A stretch of 64,000 nt of DNA from Chloroflexi bacterium HGW-Chloroflexi-6 (GCA_002840685.1 PHBU01000001.1:372001-436000), one strand, 5' to 3'. Numbered from the stretch's first letter, positions 26,454 through 35,190 are shown. Numbers and translations are program-made. The notes: generated by a model from the sequence alone, not told the origin.

Positions 26454-27032
26454 ATGCAAGACAACAAAAATATAGTCATCCTGATCGTACTGGCTGGCGC
26501 TGTGATCATCCTGGCCCTGGGAATTTTCGCAGGCGCACTGCTGTTGAACGGCCCAACGGAATGTGGCACCGGCGATTCGAATTATTTCGATTTGTTGCGC
26601 GCGCGCAGTTACATCACATCCGCCTTTGAACCGGATGTTTGGAAAGCATCCTACTCGGTGCTGCCCTACCGCGTCAACGTTACCTGGGATGCGCCAGATA
26701 TAAGCGCGCTGGCCACGCTCGAATACTTGATCTTCAATTGCGGCTATACCGACGCAGATCTCGAAGATTACTACAGCGAGGCCAACTTCTACCAGATCAT
26801 CTTGTCGGGGTATGACAACCCGCAAAAAACCAATTCTTGCCGCTCAGGCGACCTGCGCCTGTACGAATTTAGCGCCGAGTTCAGCGGGCAGGAGTATCTG
26901 CTGGCGCAATGGGCAAAACCCGATGGCAAAAAACGCGCCGCCGGCTTTTTTATGGCCTTCCCTGCCGAAAATGCAGCAGGCATGCTCGCTTATGCCGAGA
27001 AAATTTTCCCCGAATTGCCAACCTGCCCCTGA
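26454..27032 (+). CDS. Membrane-anchored protein of unknown function
   Basis: 192 residues. A short polar start (MQDNKN) is followed by one strong membrane helix (about 8-31) and an extracytoplasmic domain with several cysteines (PTECGTG, FNCGYTD, NSCRSGD, LPTCP) that may form two disulfides. It begins 9 nt after the PLP enzyme gene with AGGAG upstream of the ATG, so the two are probably cotranscribed. No family was recognised. Confidence 0.65.
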   Translation: MQDNKNIVILIVLAGAVIILALGIFAGALLLNGPTECGTGDSNYFDLLRARSYITSAFEPDVWKASYSVLPYRVNVTWDAPDISALATLEYLIFNCGYTDADLEDYYSEANFYQIILSGYDNPQKTNSCRSGDLRLYEFSAEFSGQEYLLAQWAKPDGKKRAAGFFMAFPAENAAGMLAYAEKIFPELPTCP

Positions 27033-27048
27033 GAACAACTGCAATAAC

Positions 27049-27082
27049 AAAAACAGGCTCCCGTTTGGGAGCCTGTTTTAAT
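27049..27082. terminator. Bidirectional terminator
   Basis: Arms AAAACAGGCTCCC and GGGAGCCTGTTTT around a GTTT loop. It separates the converging unknown gene and the FmdB gene. Confidence 0.9.
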
Positions 27083-27097
27083 TGGGTCGGGTATGTG

Positions 27098-27391
27098 CTA
27101 CTTCTCTGATGTAGTGTTGGTGCTGGTAGTAGTGGAAGTGGAAGTGCTCTCAGAAGTCGACGAGCCGGATTCCTTCGATTCGTTTTTGGCAGCGCTGCGT
27201 GTTCCGGAAGGGGACTTGTGATCTGTCGCATACCAACCTGAACCCTTAAACACGATCCCCACCGGCGCAATCACTTTGCGCAGGCTTTTCTTGTTGCACT
27301 CCGGGCAGGTTGTCAGGGGCTGGTCATTAAAACTCTGGTGACGATCGAACTGCACGCCGCAGGTCTCACACCGATAAGTATAAATAGGCAT
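27098..27391 (-). CDS. FmdB-family zinc-ribbon protein
   Basis: 97 residues. Begins MPIYTYRCETCGVQFD, with a second CPEC at about 34, giving the four-cysteine zinc ribbon of the FmdB/CxxC_CXXC_SSSS family. The conserved VFKGSGWYATD follows at about 50. The rest is a low-complexity Ser/Thr tail (SSTSESTSTSTTTSTNTTSEK). GGAG before the ATG supports the start. FmdB was proposed as a regulator in methylotrophs, but the role of the family is generally unknown. Confidence 0.88.
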   Translation of the reverse strand: MPIYTYRCETCGVQFDRHQSFNDQPLTTCPECNKKSLRKVIAPVGIVFKGSGWYATDHKSPSGTRSAAKNESKESGSSTSESTSTSTTTSTNTTSEK

Positions 27392-27518
27392 ACAAACATC
27401 TCCTTATAGAACGAACATTTAGATTATACCCCCATTGCAATGCAAGGCAACAGTAAAAACCCATGCCTCATACAAAAATCATATGTTTTTTTCGTTACGA
27501 ATTTGCAAGAATTCATTC

Positions 27519-27546
27519 TTGAATATTGGCGGGAAAGTTGTATAAT
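27519..27546 (+). promoter_or_regulatory. Promoter of the P-loop ATPase operon
   Basis: TTGAAT, 16 nt, TATAAT. The first ATG is 35 nt downstream. Confidence 0.7.
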
Positions 27547-27581
27547 AGAACAAATGTACTATTTAAAAGTAACAGGGCAAC

Positions 27582-28361
27582 ATGTCAACTCTTGAAGAAT
27601 TCACCCTGGCGTTACGCGCCTACCAGCAAGTCCAGGCCGAAATCGGCAATCCCCCACCCGTAGGCGGGCAAATTTTCCCGTCCCCTGGCAATGGGATCGA
27701 ACCCGCCGGCCCACTGCCCTCCCATTCCGTTGTTTTTGGGATCGCTGGCGATGGCCTGCCGCTAATTTTGCGGCTGGATCGACCTGCCAGCGGCCCAATC
27801 CTGTTGATGGCAGATAAAGGCAGCGGCAAAACCGCTTTTTTGCAGACGCTGGCGCGCTCCACCCGCCGCTTGAATCCCGTTGAAGAGACCGCCATCCTGG
27901 CCCTGACCGATTTCCCCGACGAGTGGCAGCTGTCCGATATGCCTGGCCGCACACTGCGGGTGCATCCCGCTTACCAGGAATCGACCGCTGACCTTTTGCT
28001 GCGCCTGGCCGACTGGGTGACCGGCAACCAGCAGCAACGCTCCATCCTGCTGCTGATCGACGGTTTGGATAGCATCCTGCACCTGGACGATAACGCTCAA
28101 CAAGCCTTCGCCTTCCTGCTCGAAAACGGTCCGCGCGCCCGGTTGTGGCCGGTGGTCAGCGTCAATTCTGCCCGCGCCCAAAAACTCCCCGATTGGCTGG
28201 CTTTTTTCCAGACCCGCATCTACGGGCGGATCGTCAACCCGCAAGCCTGCGAAGAATTGACCCACCTGCCCGGTGCCCCATTGGGGTCGCTCTTCGCAGG
28301 GGCAGAATTCTGTATGCGTCACCAGTCGCGTTGGATGCGCTTCTGGCTGCCAAGTAATTAA
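27582..28361 (+). CDS. P-loop ATPase, FtsK/HerA-like fragment
   Basis: 259 residues. Walker A is ADKGSGKTAFLQTLAR (about 85) and a Walker B-like strand is RSILLLIDGLDSI (about 150). The preceding strand (FGIAGDGLPLILRLDRPASGPILLMA) is like the beta-hairpin before Walker A in FtsK-type motors. It lacks the long C-terminal part of translocases and has no membrane helices, so it is a compact soluble ATPase. VNPQACEELTHLPGAPLGSLFAGAEFCMRH at the end resembles the tail of FtsK motor domains. A small gene follows 13 nt later. The function is unknown. Confidence 0.7.
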   Translation: MSTLEEFTLALRAYQQVQAEIGNPPPVGGQIFPSPGNGIEPAGPLPSHSVVFGIAGDGLPLILRLDRPASGPILLMADKGSGKTAFLQTLARSTRRLNPVEETAILALTDFPDEWQLSDMPGRTLRVHPAYQESTADLLLRLADWVTGNQQQRSILLLIDGLDSILHLDDNAQQAFAFLLENGPRARLWPVVSVNSARAQKLPDWLAFFQTRIYGRIVNPQACEELTHLPGAPLGSLFAGAEFCMRHQSRWMRFWLPSN

Positions 28362-28374
28362 TTTGGAGGAAAGA

Positions 28375-28620
28375 ATGAACACCGGAATGTTGTGGTTCGA
28401 TAATGACCCCAAAACGGCGCTTGACCAAAAAGTCCAGCAGGCCGCTGACTATTTCCGCAAAAAATACGGACAGGTACCTGATCTGTGTCTGGTACACCCC
28501 TCCATGCTGGCTGAATCGCAGCACCAGGCGGGCCGCATTACGGTGCGACCCTGGCGGACAGTGACTCCTGGCCACCTGTGGATCGGTGTGGATGAAAAAC
28601 TGCCCCTCGGGGCAGATTGA
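28375..28620 (+). CDS. Small protein of unknown function
   Basis: 81 residues from ATG 28375, which follows an excellent GGAGGAAAG ribosome binding site. Sequence features are MLWFDNDPKTALDQKVQQAADYF and YGQVPDLCLVHPSML; the short KKYG-x-VPDLCLVHP segment looks like a beta strand after an amphipathic helix. It is almost surely cotranscribed with the P-loop ATPase. No family was recognised. Confidence 0.65.
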   Translation: MNTGMLWFDNDPKTALDQKVQQAADYFRKKYGQVPDLCLVHPSMLAESQHQAGRITVRPWRTVTPGHLWIGVDEKLPLGAD

Positions 28621-28649
28621 TCAAAGGAAAGCCAACGCGCATCTGGCGG

Positions 28650-28826
28650 AAAAAAGCCGCGGGCAGGGTGTCCACCCGCCACAGCGGAGATAGGCCTCGT
28701 GGCCCGGTCATACTGGCAGACTTGCGTCAGGGTGCGTTTTCAAACGGTGATATGCGAGCGGGGGGAGTGGGCATACGCCTGCGGCGATGGACAAAAAGGG
28801 CGCGACAGTGTCGCGCCCTTTTTTTG
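28650..28826 (+). ncRNA. Possible structured RNA (6S-like rod) ending in a terminator
   Basis: This gap holds no ORF but is rich in pairing. A closing helix can form from GCCGC (about 28654) with GCGGC (about 28780), GGTGT with ACGCC, and CCAC with GTGG. It encloses an unpaired bubble and an inner arm with hairpins GGCC-TCGT-GGCC, CCGGT-CAT-ACTGG and CGTTT-TC-AAACG. A strong terminator ends it. Rod plus central bubble is the plan of 6S RNA, but no sequence signature proves this. The strand is assumed from the terminator. Confidence 0.35.
28793..28826. terminator. Strong Rho-independent terminator
   Basis: GGGCGCGA / TCGCGCCC stem flanked by AAAAA and TTTTTTT. It can serve both the + strand transcript and acpS. 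Confidence 0.9.
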
Positions 28827-29195
28827 CTATTCGCTGTAACCCACCGCGATGGCGGTGGCGTGGCCCTGGCTGTGACTCATGCTGATCGACCACTTGACCA
28901 GACCCTCCAGGCTCGCTTTTTGGGCGGCCACCCCGTGCAAAATCAGCCCGGGTGCGCCGTTTTCGGCGCGGGTGATCTCGATATCCTGGAACCCAAACCC
29001 GTCCAGGCCGCTGCCGAGGGCTTTGGCAACCGCTTCTTTGGCGGCAAAACGCGCGGCCAGAGATTCGGTCCTGCCTGCGCAGGATTGGCGCTCGGCAGGC
29101 GTAAAAACCCGCGACAGGAAGCGTTCACCATGCCGGGCAATGGTGGATTCGATGCGCTCAATTTCGACCAGGTCGATTCCGGTTGAGATTTTCAT
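28827..29195 (-). CDS. acpS: Holo-[acyl-carrier-protein] synthase
   Basis: 122 residues, the normal AcpS length. GIDLVEIERI (Asp about 8) and RFAAKEAVAKALG (Glu about 56) carry the Mg2+-binding residues, and SMSHSQGHATAIAV closes the fold. It transfers phosphopantetheine from CoA to apo-ACP in fatty acid synthesis. It begins 3 nt after the stop of the inactive M16 gene, so it is the last gene of that operon. Confidence 0.93.
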   Translation of the reverse strand: MKISTGIDLVEIERIESTIARHGERFLSRVFTPAERQSCAGRTESLAARFAAKEAVAKALGSGLDGFGFQDIEITRAENGAPGLILHGVAAQKASLEGLVKWSISMSHSQGHATAIAVGYSE

Positions 29196-29198
29196 GGC

Positions 29199-30467
29199 TT
29201 AACCTGCTGAGACGATTGCCAGCCGCCCCGGGTGCAGGTGGCGGCGAATGGCCTGCAAAGCGTCTTCGGGGGTGACGGCGCGGATGCGGCTTTCGTAGGT
29301 CTGGTAATAATCCAGGCCAAGTTGATAGCGCTCGATATTGAGCAAGGCGTTGGCCACCCCGCCGTTTGATTCTAGTGAAAGCGGCAGACGGCCGATGAAA
29401 TTATCCTGGCTATCGCGCAATTCTTCAGCAGTCACCCCGTTTTCGACAAACACTGCAATTTCCTGGAGGATCAGATCGATCGCCTTTTGAAGGTTGGCCG
29501 GGCTGACGCCCGCGCCGATATCCCAGGTGCCGGTTTCGAGGCCAGCGCTCAGGCTGGAGTAGGCGTAATAAGCCAGCCCGGAACGTTCACGTACAACCTC
29601 ACCGATGCGACCCATCATGCCAAACTGCCCGAGCACCGAGTTCGCCAGCGAGGCGGCAAAATAATCCTCGGCCAGGCGGGTGGGCCCGTGGCAGCCGATC
29701 ACCAGGTCGGTCTGAGATTTCCCGGCAAGGGAAACATGCTCGCGGGTGACCGCGTCCAGCAGCTGCAAGGCTGGCAGCGCAGGGTGATGCGGCTGGTCAG
29801 GATTCTGCCAATCGCCAAGAAAACGCTCCACCATTTCCAAAACCTGAAGCGGTTCGATGGCGCCGACCACCGCCAGCACCATGCCGCGCGGGCCATAGTG
29901 GCGATCTCGAAATTGGATCAAGTCTTCGCGCTGAATGGCCTGGATGGTCTCAGGGTAGCCATCGTCGGGGCGGCGGTAAGGATGGTTGGCATAAACAATC
30001 TCATCGAACGCCATGCTGGCACGATCGCCGGTATCCTGTTCGCGGATGGAGAGGCCAGTCAGCAATTGGGCGCGCAGGCGTTCTACCTGCTCGGGCGGAA
30101 AGCTCGGGTTGCGCACAGCGTCAGCCAACAGTTCAAAGATCAGAGGCAGATCTTCGGCCAGCGAACGCCCGCTAAAACTGGTTGTGCGCGCGCCAGACGA
30201 AAACCCAAGCCCGGCGCCGATCGATTCGAGCGCATCGTGGATCTGGAAAAAGTCGCGTTGGTCGGTGCCTCGCATCAGGGCCGCGGAGGTGAAATCTGCC
30301 AGGCCGAGTTTTTCGTCGCTGTCGAACAGGCTGCCCGCCTGGAAAAACCCGCCCAGGGCGATCGAGGGACTGTTCGGGTTGGCGCGTGCCAGGACCGTAA
30401 TGCCATTGGCAGTCACTGCGCGAAAGATGTTTTCAGGCCCAGGCAGAGAGTGGAAGGGTTGGCTCAT
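29199..30467 (-). CDS. M16 peptidase family protein lacking the zinc motif
   Basis: 422 residues with the two tandem M16 domains. Where active members have HxxEH, this one reads LGLADFTSAAL, so it cannot bind zinc there. The second-domain features are kept (RSGLAYYAYSSL, close to the R/Y pair that helps hold substrate). Its ATG overlaps the stop of the upstream active M16 gene by 4 nt, which suggests coupled translation and a heterodimer. This matches PqqF/MPP-like pairs where one chain supplies zinc and the other the R/Y pair. Confidence 0.85.
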   Translation of the reverse strand: MSQPFHSLPGPENIFRAVTANGITVLARANPNSPSIALGGFFQAGSLFDSDEKLGLADFTSAALMRGTDQRDFFQIHDALESIGAGLGFSSGARTTSFSGRSLAEDLPLIFELLADAVRNPSFPPEQVERLRAQLLTGLSIREQDTGDRASMAFDEIVYANHPYRRPDDGYPETIQAIQREDLIQFRDRHYGPRGMVLAVVGAIEPLQVLEMVERFLGDWQNPDQPHHPALPALQLLDAVTREHVSLAGKSQTDLVIGCHGPTRLAEDYFAASLANSVLGQFGMMGRIGEVVRERSGLAYYAYSSLSAGLETGTWDIGAGVSPANLQKAIDLILQEIAVFVENGVTAEELRDSQDNFIGRLPLSLESNGGVANALLNIERYQLGLDYYQTYESRIRAVTPEDALQAIRRHLHPGRLAIVSAG

Positions 30468-31756
30468 TCTTCATCCAATTCGCTGCCATCGGGCAGGTAA
30501 ATGCCGATCACACGCTGGTCGGCCATGAAATACTGTCCGGCTACGCGGCGCACATCTTCGGGGGTGACCGCAGCCAGCCGCTCGAGGTAGGTCAGGAACC
30601 AATCGTAGGTGGCGAACATTTCGGCAAAGCCAAGCCAGAAGGCCTGGTTGGTGATGTTTTCTGAGCCAAAGGCAAACATGGCGCGGGCCTGTTTGATGGC
30701 GCGCGCGATCTCTTCGGGCGTCACCAGGTCATTCTGCATCCGTTCGAGCTGTGTGTCGAGCGCGGCCAGGGCTTCTTCAGGTTTGCGTTCCGGGTGAATG
30801 GTGAGCGTGATCGTATACAGAAAAGGGTCGATGGTGGTGGATGAGCCGCCGTGCACCCCGACCGCCAGTTCCTTCTCGACCAGGGCATGGTACAAACGTG
30901 AAGTCCGGTTTGAAACCCCTCCACCGCCAAACATGTTCAGGTTTGAAGGGCCAGCCAGCAGGCTGTCGAGCACGGCCAGCGGATAAAAGTCAGGGTGCGC
31001 GCCCGGCACGGATGGATAAGCAGCTTGCAGGTAAGTGGCCTCACCCGGCCCGTTGACGTTCAGGCGCATTTCACCGCGCCGGGGCGGCTCGGGACGATCC
31101 AGACGGGGCGGCGGTGACCCGGCCGGGATCGGGCTATAGAGTTCGGTCAGGCGCGCCAGCATTTCGGCCGTGTCAAAATCGCCGGCCAGGGCCAGGACAG
31201 CGTTATTGGGGATGTAATAGTTCTGGTAATGCTGGCGCAGATCGGCCGCGCTGAGGGTGTGCAGATCGGCGGTATCGCCAATCACTTCGTGGTGATAGGG
31301 GTGGACGCGAAAACAGGCCGCCTGAATGGCTTCACCAAGCAAAAAGAGCGGTTCGTTTTCATTGCCTTCGCGCTCAGAAAGGATGACCGTGCGCTCCGAT
31401 TCGACCTCCGCCGGGTCGAAAGTACTGTTGACCATGCGGTCGGCCTCCAGGCGCAGGGCCAGATCGATCTTGGCGGCGGGCATGGTCTCGTAGTAAGTTG
31501 TCCAGTCGACGAACGTGAAGGCGTTCCACGTGCCGCCCTCGCGCGAAACGGCTTTGTCGAGCATCGAGGCCGGGAACTGCGGCGTGCCCTTGAATTGCAT
31601 ATGTTCGACCCAATGCGAAGTGCCGGTTTTGCCGGTCGGTTCATCTTTCGAGCCGACCCGGTACCACAGCCAATGGCTGATGATGGGTGCGGTGTGGATC
31701 TCTTTCAGTAAAATTTTCAAGCCATTATCGAGCATCACTTGAGTTGCTTCGGTCAT
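30464..31756 (-). CDS. M16 zinc peptidase, catalytic subunit
   Basis: 430 residues. The inverted zinc motif HWVEH lies at about 47-51 (SHWVEHMQFKG), with the third ligand in the following helix (EVESERTVILSERE). GGSSTTIDPFLYTITLTIHPE belongs to the second domain. It should be a cytoplasmic metallopeptidase degrading short or unfolded peptides. The ATG at 31756 has GGAG 5 nt upstream. It forms an operon with the inactive M16 chain and acpS. Confidence 0.88.
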   Translation of the reverse strand: MTEATQVMLDNGLKILLKEIHTAPIISHWLWYRVGSKDEPTGKTGTSHWVEHMQFKGTPQFPASMLDKAVSREGGTWNAFTFVDWTTYYETMPAAKIDLALRLEADRMVNSTFDPAEVESERTVILSEREGNENEPLFLLGEAIQAACFRVHPYHHEVIGDTADLHTLSAADLRQHYQNYYIPNNAVLALAGDFDTAEMLARLTELYSPIPAGSPPPRLDRPEPPRRGEMRLNVNGPGEATYLQAAYPSVPGAHPDFYPLAVLDSLLAGPSNLNMFGGGGVSNRTSRLYHALVEKELAVGVHGGSSTTIDPFLYTITLTIHPERKPEEALAALDTQLERMQNDLVTPEEIARAIKQARAMFAFGSENITNQAFWLGFAEMFATYDWFLTYLERLAAVTPEDVRRVAGQYFMADQRVIGIYLPDGSELDEE

Positions 31757-31791
31757 TTACGCTCCAGAACGATACGAATAATCATAGCAAG

Positions 31792-31816
31792 TGTGCGGAA
31801 GCAGGGCTTCCGCACA
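31792..31816. repeat. Perfect hairpin, 11-bp arms
   Basis: TGTGCGGAAGC at 31792-31802 and its complement at 31806-31816 around AGG. It lies after the gene that ends at 31852 on the minus strand, but without a T-run in that direction. It may be a repeat rather than a terminator. Confidence 0.6.
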
Positions 31817-31851
31817 AAATAATTCACAAAACTTTTGCCTGCCGGGGGCTT

Positions 31852-32685
31852 CTAATCGGCAAAAAAGGCATCACACAACCACGGGATCGGCTTGCAGAAC
31901 GGCACATCTTCAGGGCCTTGGATGTCCGGCAGCAACATCCAGTAATACGGGGCGACAACTTCTTGCAGGCCAACAAAGGGCTGGTGCAATTCGGTCTCTT
32001 CGAGCGGAATATCGACCGGCACATCCAGAACGATCGGGATGGTGGTATTGACCGGGACGGTGATATCGAGCGCGATCGGCAGATTGGTACCGGCCGGCAG
32101 GATGATATTGGTTGGGGCGCTGAGGATGTTCAAGCCGCCGGTGTTGAGGGTAACGCGCGCGCCCTCAATCCGCGTATCTTCGGTCAGTTGAACGGTGGTG
32201 TTGGTCTGCACCGGCAGATTGAACTGGACCGGCACATCGGTCTGGACCTGGATGGTGGTGCGGATGTGGGCCCGATCCATCAAAACAAAATTTTGATACA
32301 GGCCGCCGAGCAAGCCATCGCCAACCATACCCTTGAGTGTGAACAGCTCGCGCGCCAGTACCAGCAAAACAATGACCAGGATAACATTGACGAGCATCGA
32401 GAAAATGCTGGCCACCGTCCAGAAGATGGGCATGAAACCTCTCCTCGGCGCCTGGGTTTGTTGGGGCAGATCCGTTTTTGTGGTTTCAACGATCACGGGT
32501 TGTTCTTCATACGCTGCAACTGGGGCTTGCTCTTCTGTGTACACTGCAACCGGGGCCTGCTCTTCTGCCGGGGGCGGAGTCATTACCGCAGGTTTCATCG
32601 AAGCAATTGGTTTGCTCTTTTTGGGGAAAAGGAGTGCCTTGATCCAATTGAGGTTATCGGTTTTAGGTTGATTGGTTTTGCCCAT
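31852..32685 (-). CDS. Single-pass membrane protein of unknown function
   Basis: 277 residues from ATG 32685, which follows AGGAG; an in-frame start 39 nt upstream has none. A long cytoplasmic N-terminal part with a repeated EEQAPVA motif is followed by one membrane helix (about 100-125, SIFSMLVNVILVIVLLVLARELF). An extracytoplasmic domain (about 130-250) is built from alternating strands (VPVQFNLPVQTNTTVQL, NLPIALDITVPVNTTIPIVL). It ends with a Cys-containing tail (FCKPIPWLCDAFF). The repeating hydrophobic/Thr strands suggest a beta-solenoid or long beta sandwich. No family was recognised. Confidence 0.65.
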   Translation of the reverse strand: MGKTNQPKTDNLNWIKALLFPKKSKPIASMKPAVMTPPPAEEQAPVAVYTEEQAPVAAYEEQPVIVETTKTDLPQQTQAPRRGFMPIFWTVASIFSMLVNVILVIVLLVLARELFTLKGMVGDGLLGGLYQNFVLMDRAHIRTTIQVQTDVPVQFNLPVQTNTTVQLTEDTRIEGARVTLNTGGLNILSAPTNIILPAGTNLPIALDITVPVNTTIPIVLDVPVDIPLEETELHQPFVGLQEVVAPYYWMLLPDIQGPEDVPFCKPIPWLCDAFFAD

Positions 32686-32807
32686 GTTGATGCTCCTGGA
32701 AAATTGTGTTAGCCGCTGATTCACAAACTCACTATTAGTTTAGCATAGGATGGAAAAAAGCGTGTATCAAACAAAACATCTTGCGAATGTGTTGGTTTCC
32801 TTATACA

Positions 32808-32837
32808 TTGTGGAAAGATGGACATGTCAACTATAAT
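32808..32837 (+). promoter_or_regulatory. Promoter of the FprA-like gene
   Basis: TTGTGG, 18 nt, TATAAT, about 73 nt before the start codon. Confidence 0.5.
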
Positions 32838-32910
32838 AAGCAAGAACAGGTCTTTTTAGTGGTCTTTGACAACAGCCCTGAGAATTTGCCAACAAAAAAG
32901 GAGAATGCGC

Positions 32911-34239
32911 TTGAGCGAGAGCTATTATGTCGCCGTGGTGGGAGCAGGCCCGGCAGGAATGTTTGCCGCGCGCGAACTGGCGCGCGCGGGCGCCCAGGTT
33001 GTAATTTTCAATCGCGATATCAAGCCGGGCGGCCTGGCCGAATACGGCATTTATCCCGACAAGCATGCCATGAAACAGGGCTTGCGCACCCAGTTCCAAC
33101 AAATTCTAGATACGCCCGGCATCAAATATTATGGCAACATCAGCATTGGCACCCAGGCCGACCTGACCCTCGATGATCTGCGCGCCTGCGGTTTCCAGGC
33201 CATCCTGGTCACGGTTGGCGCACAGGGCACCAAGTGGCTCGGCCTGCCCGGCGAAAACCTGATCGGGGTCTACCACGCCAAAGACCTGGTCTATCACTAC
33301 AATCAGTTGCCGCCTTACAGCCAGAAAAAATTCGTTTTTGGCAAAAAAGCGGCGGTCGTCGGCGCGGGGAACGTTATGCTCGATATTGCCCGTTTCCTGA
33401 TGCAAAAAGCCAAGGTTGAAGAAGTGATCGCCATCGTGCGGCGTGGCCCGGCAGAAGTCAAGTTCGACAAAAAAGAGATGGAATATGTCATCTCGCAGCT
33501 CAACCTGCGCGCGCTGGATGAAGAGATCGAGCGGGTATCGGGCCAAATGAGGGTCATCGGACAGGATCCAATCGAAGCCAAAGCCAACATCCTGGAAGCC
33601 CTGCCCAAAGCCTATCCGCCGCTTACATCGGCCCACTTCCAGTTTGAGTTCCTGGCCTCGCCGACCGGCATGCGCAACGACGGCAGCGGAGCGGTCAGCA
33701 GTATCGACCTGGAAGACAATATCCTGCTCTTGAAAGATGGCGAGGTCAAAGCGCGCGGGACGGGGAAGACCCGCACCATGTCGGTGGACTCGGTCGTTTT
33801 TGCGATCGGCGACAAAGTCGATGACAGCTTCGGGCTGCCGCTGCAAGGCTCGGAGTTTGCCAAAAATCCTGAGCCGCGCTTCCCGGTGGACGGAATTTCT
33901 TACGAAGCCTACGACCCGGGCAGTGAATCGGTCATTTCAGATGTTTTTGTGGCCGGATGGAGCCGCCAGGCCAGCACCGGTCTGGTGGGATATGCCCGCA
34001 AAGACGGCACCAATGGTTCGAAAGCCATCAACCAATACCTGCAAACCCTGCAACCGGCCACCGTTGAAACCAAACTGCTCGAAGCGCGCCTGAAACAACT
34101 GGCCAAACCGCTGGTGACGCGCAACGATATTCGCAACCTGCACGTGATCGAACAGTACGAAGCTCACAAACGCGGGATCGAGTCGTTCAAATTCAACAGC
34201 AACGAGGAAATGCTCGAAGCGATCATGTCGGTCGGTTGA
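32911..34239 (+). CDS. FAD/NAD(P)-dependent ferredoxin reductase-like protein (FprA / GltD type)
   Basis: 442 residues. The start is TTG at 32911 because AAGGAG ends 7 nt upstream; the in-frame ATG at 32905 would leave only 1 nt. GAGPAGMFAARELARAG at about 10 binds FAD, and a second Rossmann motif, AVVGAGNVMLDIARFL (about 150), binds NAD(P)H. VFVAGWSRQASTGLVGYA near the end is the ATG-type FAD motif, with the GWxRxxSTGxxG form of adrenodoxin-type ferredoxin-NADP reductases. It would move electrons between NAD(P)H and ferredoxin. The aldehyde ferredoxin oxidoreductase downstream is a plausible metabolic partner. Confidence 0.85.
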   Translation: MSESYYVAVVGAGPAGMFAARELARAGAQVVIFNRDIKPGGLAEYGIYPDKHAMKQGLRTQFQQILDTPGIKYYGNISIGTQADLTLDDLRACGFQAILVTVGAQGTKWLGLPGENLIGVYHAKDLVYHYNQLPPYSQKKFVFGKKAAVVGAGNVMLDIARFLMQKAKVEEVIAIVRRGPAEVKFDKKEMEYVISQLNLRALDEEIERVSGQMRVIGQDPIEAKANILEALPKAYPPLTSAHFQFEFLASPTGMRNDGSGAVSSIDLEDNILLLKDGEVKARGTGKTRTMSVDSVVFAIGDKVDDSFGLPLQGSEFAKNPEPRFPVDGISYEAYDPGSESVISDVFVAGWSRQASTGLVGYARKDGTNGSKAINQYLQTLQPATVETKLLEARLKQLAKPLVTRNDIRNLHVIEQYEAHKRGIESFKFNSNEEMLEAIMSVG

Positions 34240-34253
34240 TTTAGATTTAACGC

Positions 34254-34303
34254 AAAGACGCCAAGCTGCAAAGTTTTTATTCTTTGCGACTTGGCGTCTT
34301 TTT
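34254..34303. terminator. Terminator with CGCCAAG/CTTGGCG stem
   Basis: AAAGACGCCAAG at 34254-34265 pairs with CTTGGCGTCTTT at 34290-34301, with a further TGCAAAG/CTTTGC stem inside and a T-run after it. Confidence 0.85.
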
Positions 34304-34317
34304 GTTAAGAAATTAGC

Positions 34318-35190
34318 CTAAATCTCAACACCCAACCAGATGCGGATGAAGTAGCCGATGATGAAGCTGAACAGGGCCACACTCAGGCTCAGCCCGGCCA
34401 TTTCGATAAATCGGCGCTTGAAGTTCTCGCCCTTGGCAACAGAGATGTAATAATTAAAAACGGCGATGATGACAACCCCGGTCGTTAGCGAAATTACCAG
34501 GCACAGAATGTAATTTTTGAGCAGCAGGTAAGGCAGGATTAACAGCGCAACCGTGATGATATAGGCGATCCCGGTGTAGACCGCCGCGAGCACGGGGTGT
34601 TTGTCGGTCTTCTCCGAACGGGTCGAGAGATATTCCGAAGCAGCCATCGAAAGCGAGGCGGCGATGCCGGTGATCAGCCCCGAGAGGGCGATCAACTCCA
34701 CATTTTGCAGGGCCAGCGTCAGCCCGGCCAGCGCCCCGGTCAGCTCCACCAGGGCATCGTTCAGGCCGAGCACGACCGAACCGGCGTAGCGCAGGCGCTC
34801 TTCATCCAGCATTTCGAGCAGTTTTTCTTCGTGCTCTTCCTCATCCTCGTGAATTTTGATCGCTTCGGGGATGATCTTGGCGATCTCAGCGTAATTGACC
34901 TGGGCGCCCTCCTCGCCCTGCTCCATCAGCTTGACCCCAAAAGTAAAGCCGAACAGGCGCGCCACAATCACATAGAACCAGACCAGCAGCCACTTCGGGC
35001 TGGCATCCTGCTTGGTGAACTTCTTCCACTCGTTGTAATGGCGCAGCTCGTCTGCTGCGATCTGCTCCAGAATGCGGCGATTCTCTTCCTTTGGCAGGCT
35101 GGCGGCAATCCGGGTGTAAATGTTGTACTCGGTGATCTCGTTGCGCTGGGCGGCCAAGAGCCGCAGGCGTAATTCTTCGCTGATTTCCAT
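34318..35190 (-). CDS. Ferritin-like / VIT1-CCC1 membrane transporter
   Basis: 290 residues from ATG 35190, which follows AGGAG. The N-terminal half (1-135) is a rubrerythrin-like diiron four-helix domain: EITEYNIY, ADELRHYNEWKKF and EDEEEHEEKLLEML carry the Glu/His ligands. The C-terminal half has five membrane helices of the VIT1/CCC1 family (VLGLNDALVELTGALAGL, SMAASEYLSTRSE). The family moves Fe2+ or Mn2+ across membranes. The ferritin-like domain probably senses or collects iron (compare MbfA, an iron exporter in other bacteria). It may protect against iron and peroxide stress. Confidence 0.88.
   Translation of the reverse strand: MEISEELRLRLLAAQRNEITEYNIYTRIAASLPKEENRRILEQIAADELRHYNEWKKFTKQDASPKWLLVWFYVIVARLFGFTFGVKLMEQGEEGAQVNYAEIAKIIPEAIKIHEDEEEHEEKLLEMLDEERLRYAGSVVLGLNDALVELTGALAGLTLALQNVELIALSGLITGIAASLSMAASEYLSTRSEKTDKHPVLAAVYTGIAYIITVALLILPYLLLKNYILCLVISLTTGVVIIAVFNYYISVAKGENFKRRFIEMAGLSLSVALFSFIIGYFIRIWLGVEI

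Noticed and set aside
28620..28793. tRNA, SRP RNA or RNase P RNA in this gap
   Set aside because: No cloverleaf or CCA, no SRP apical-loop consensus and no RNase P core motif was seen.
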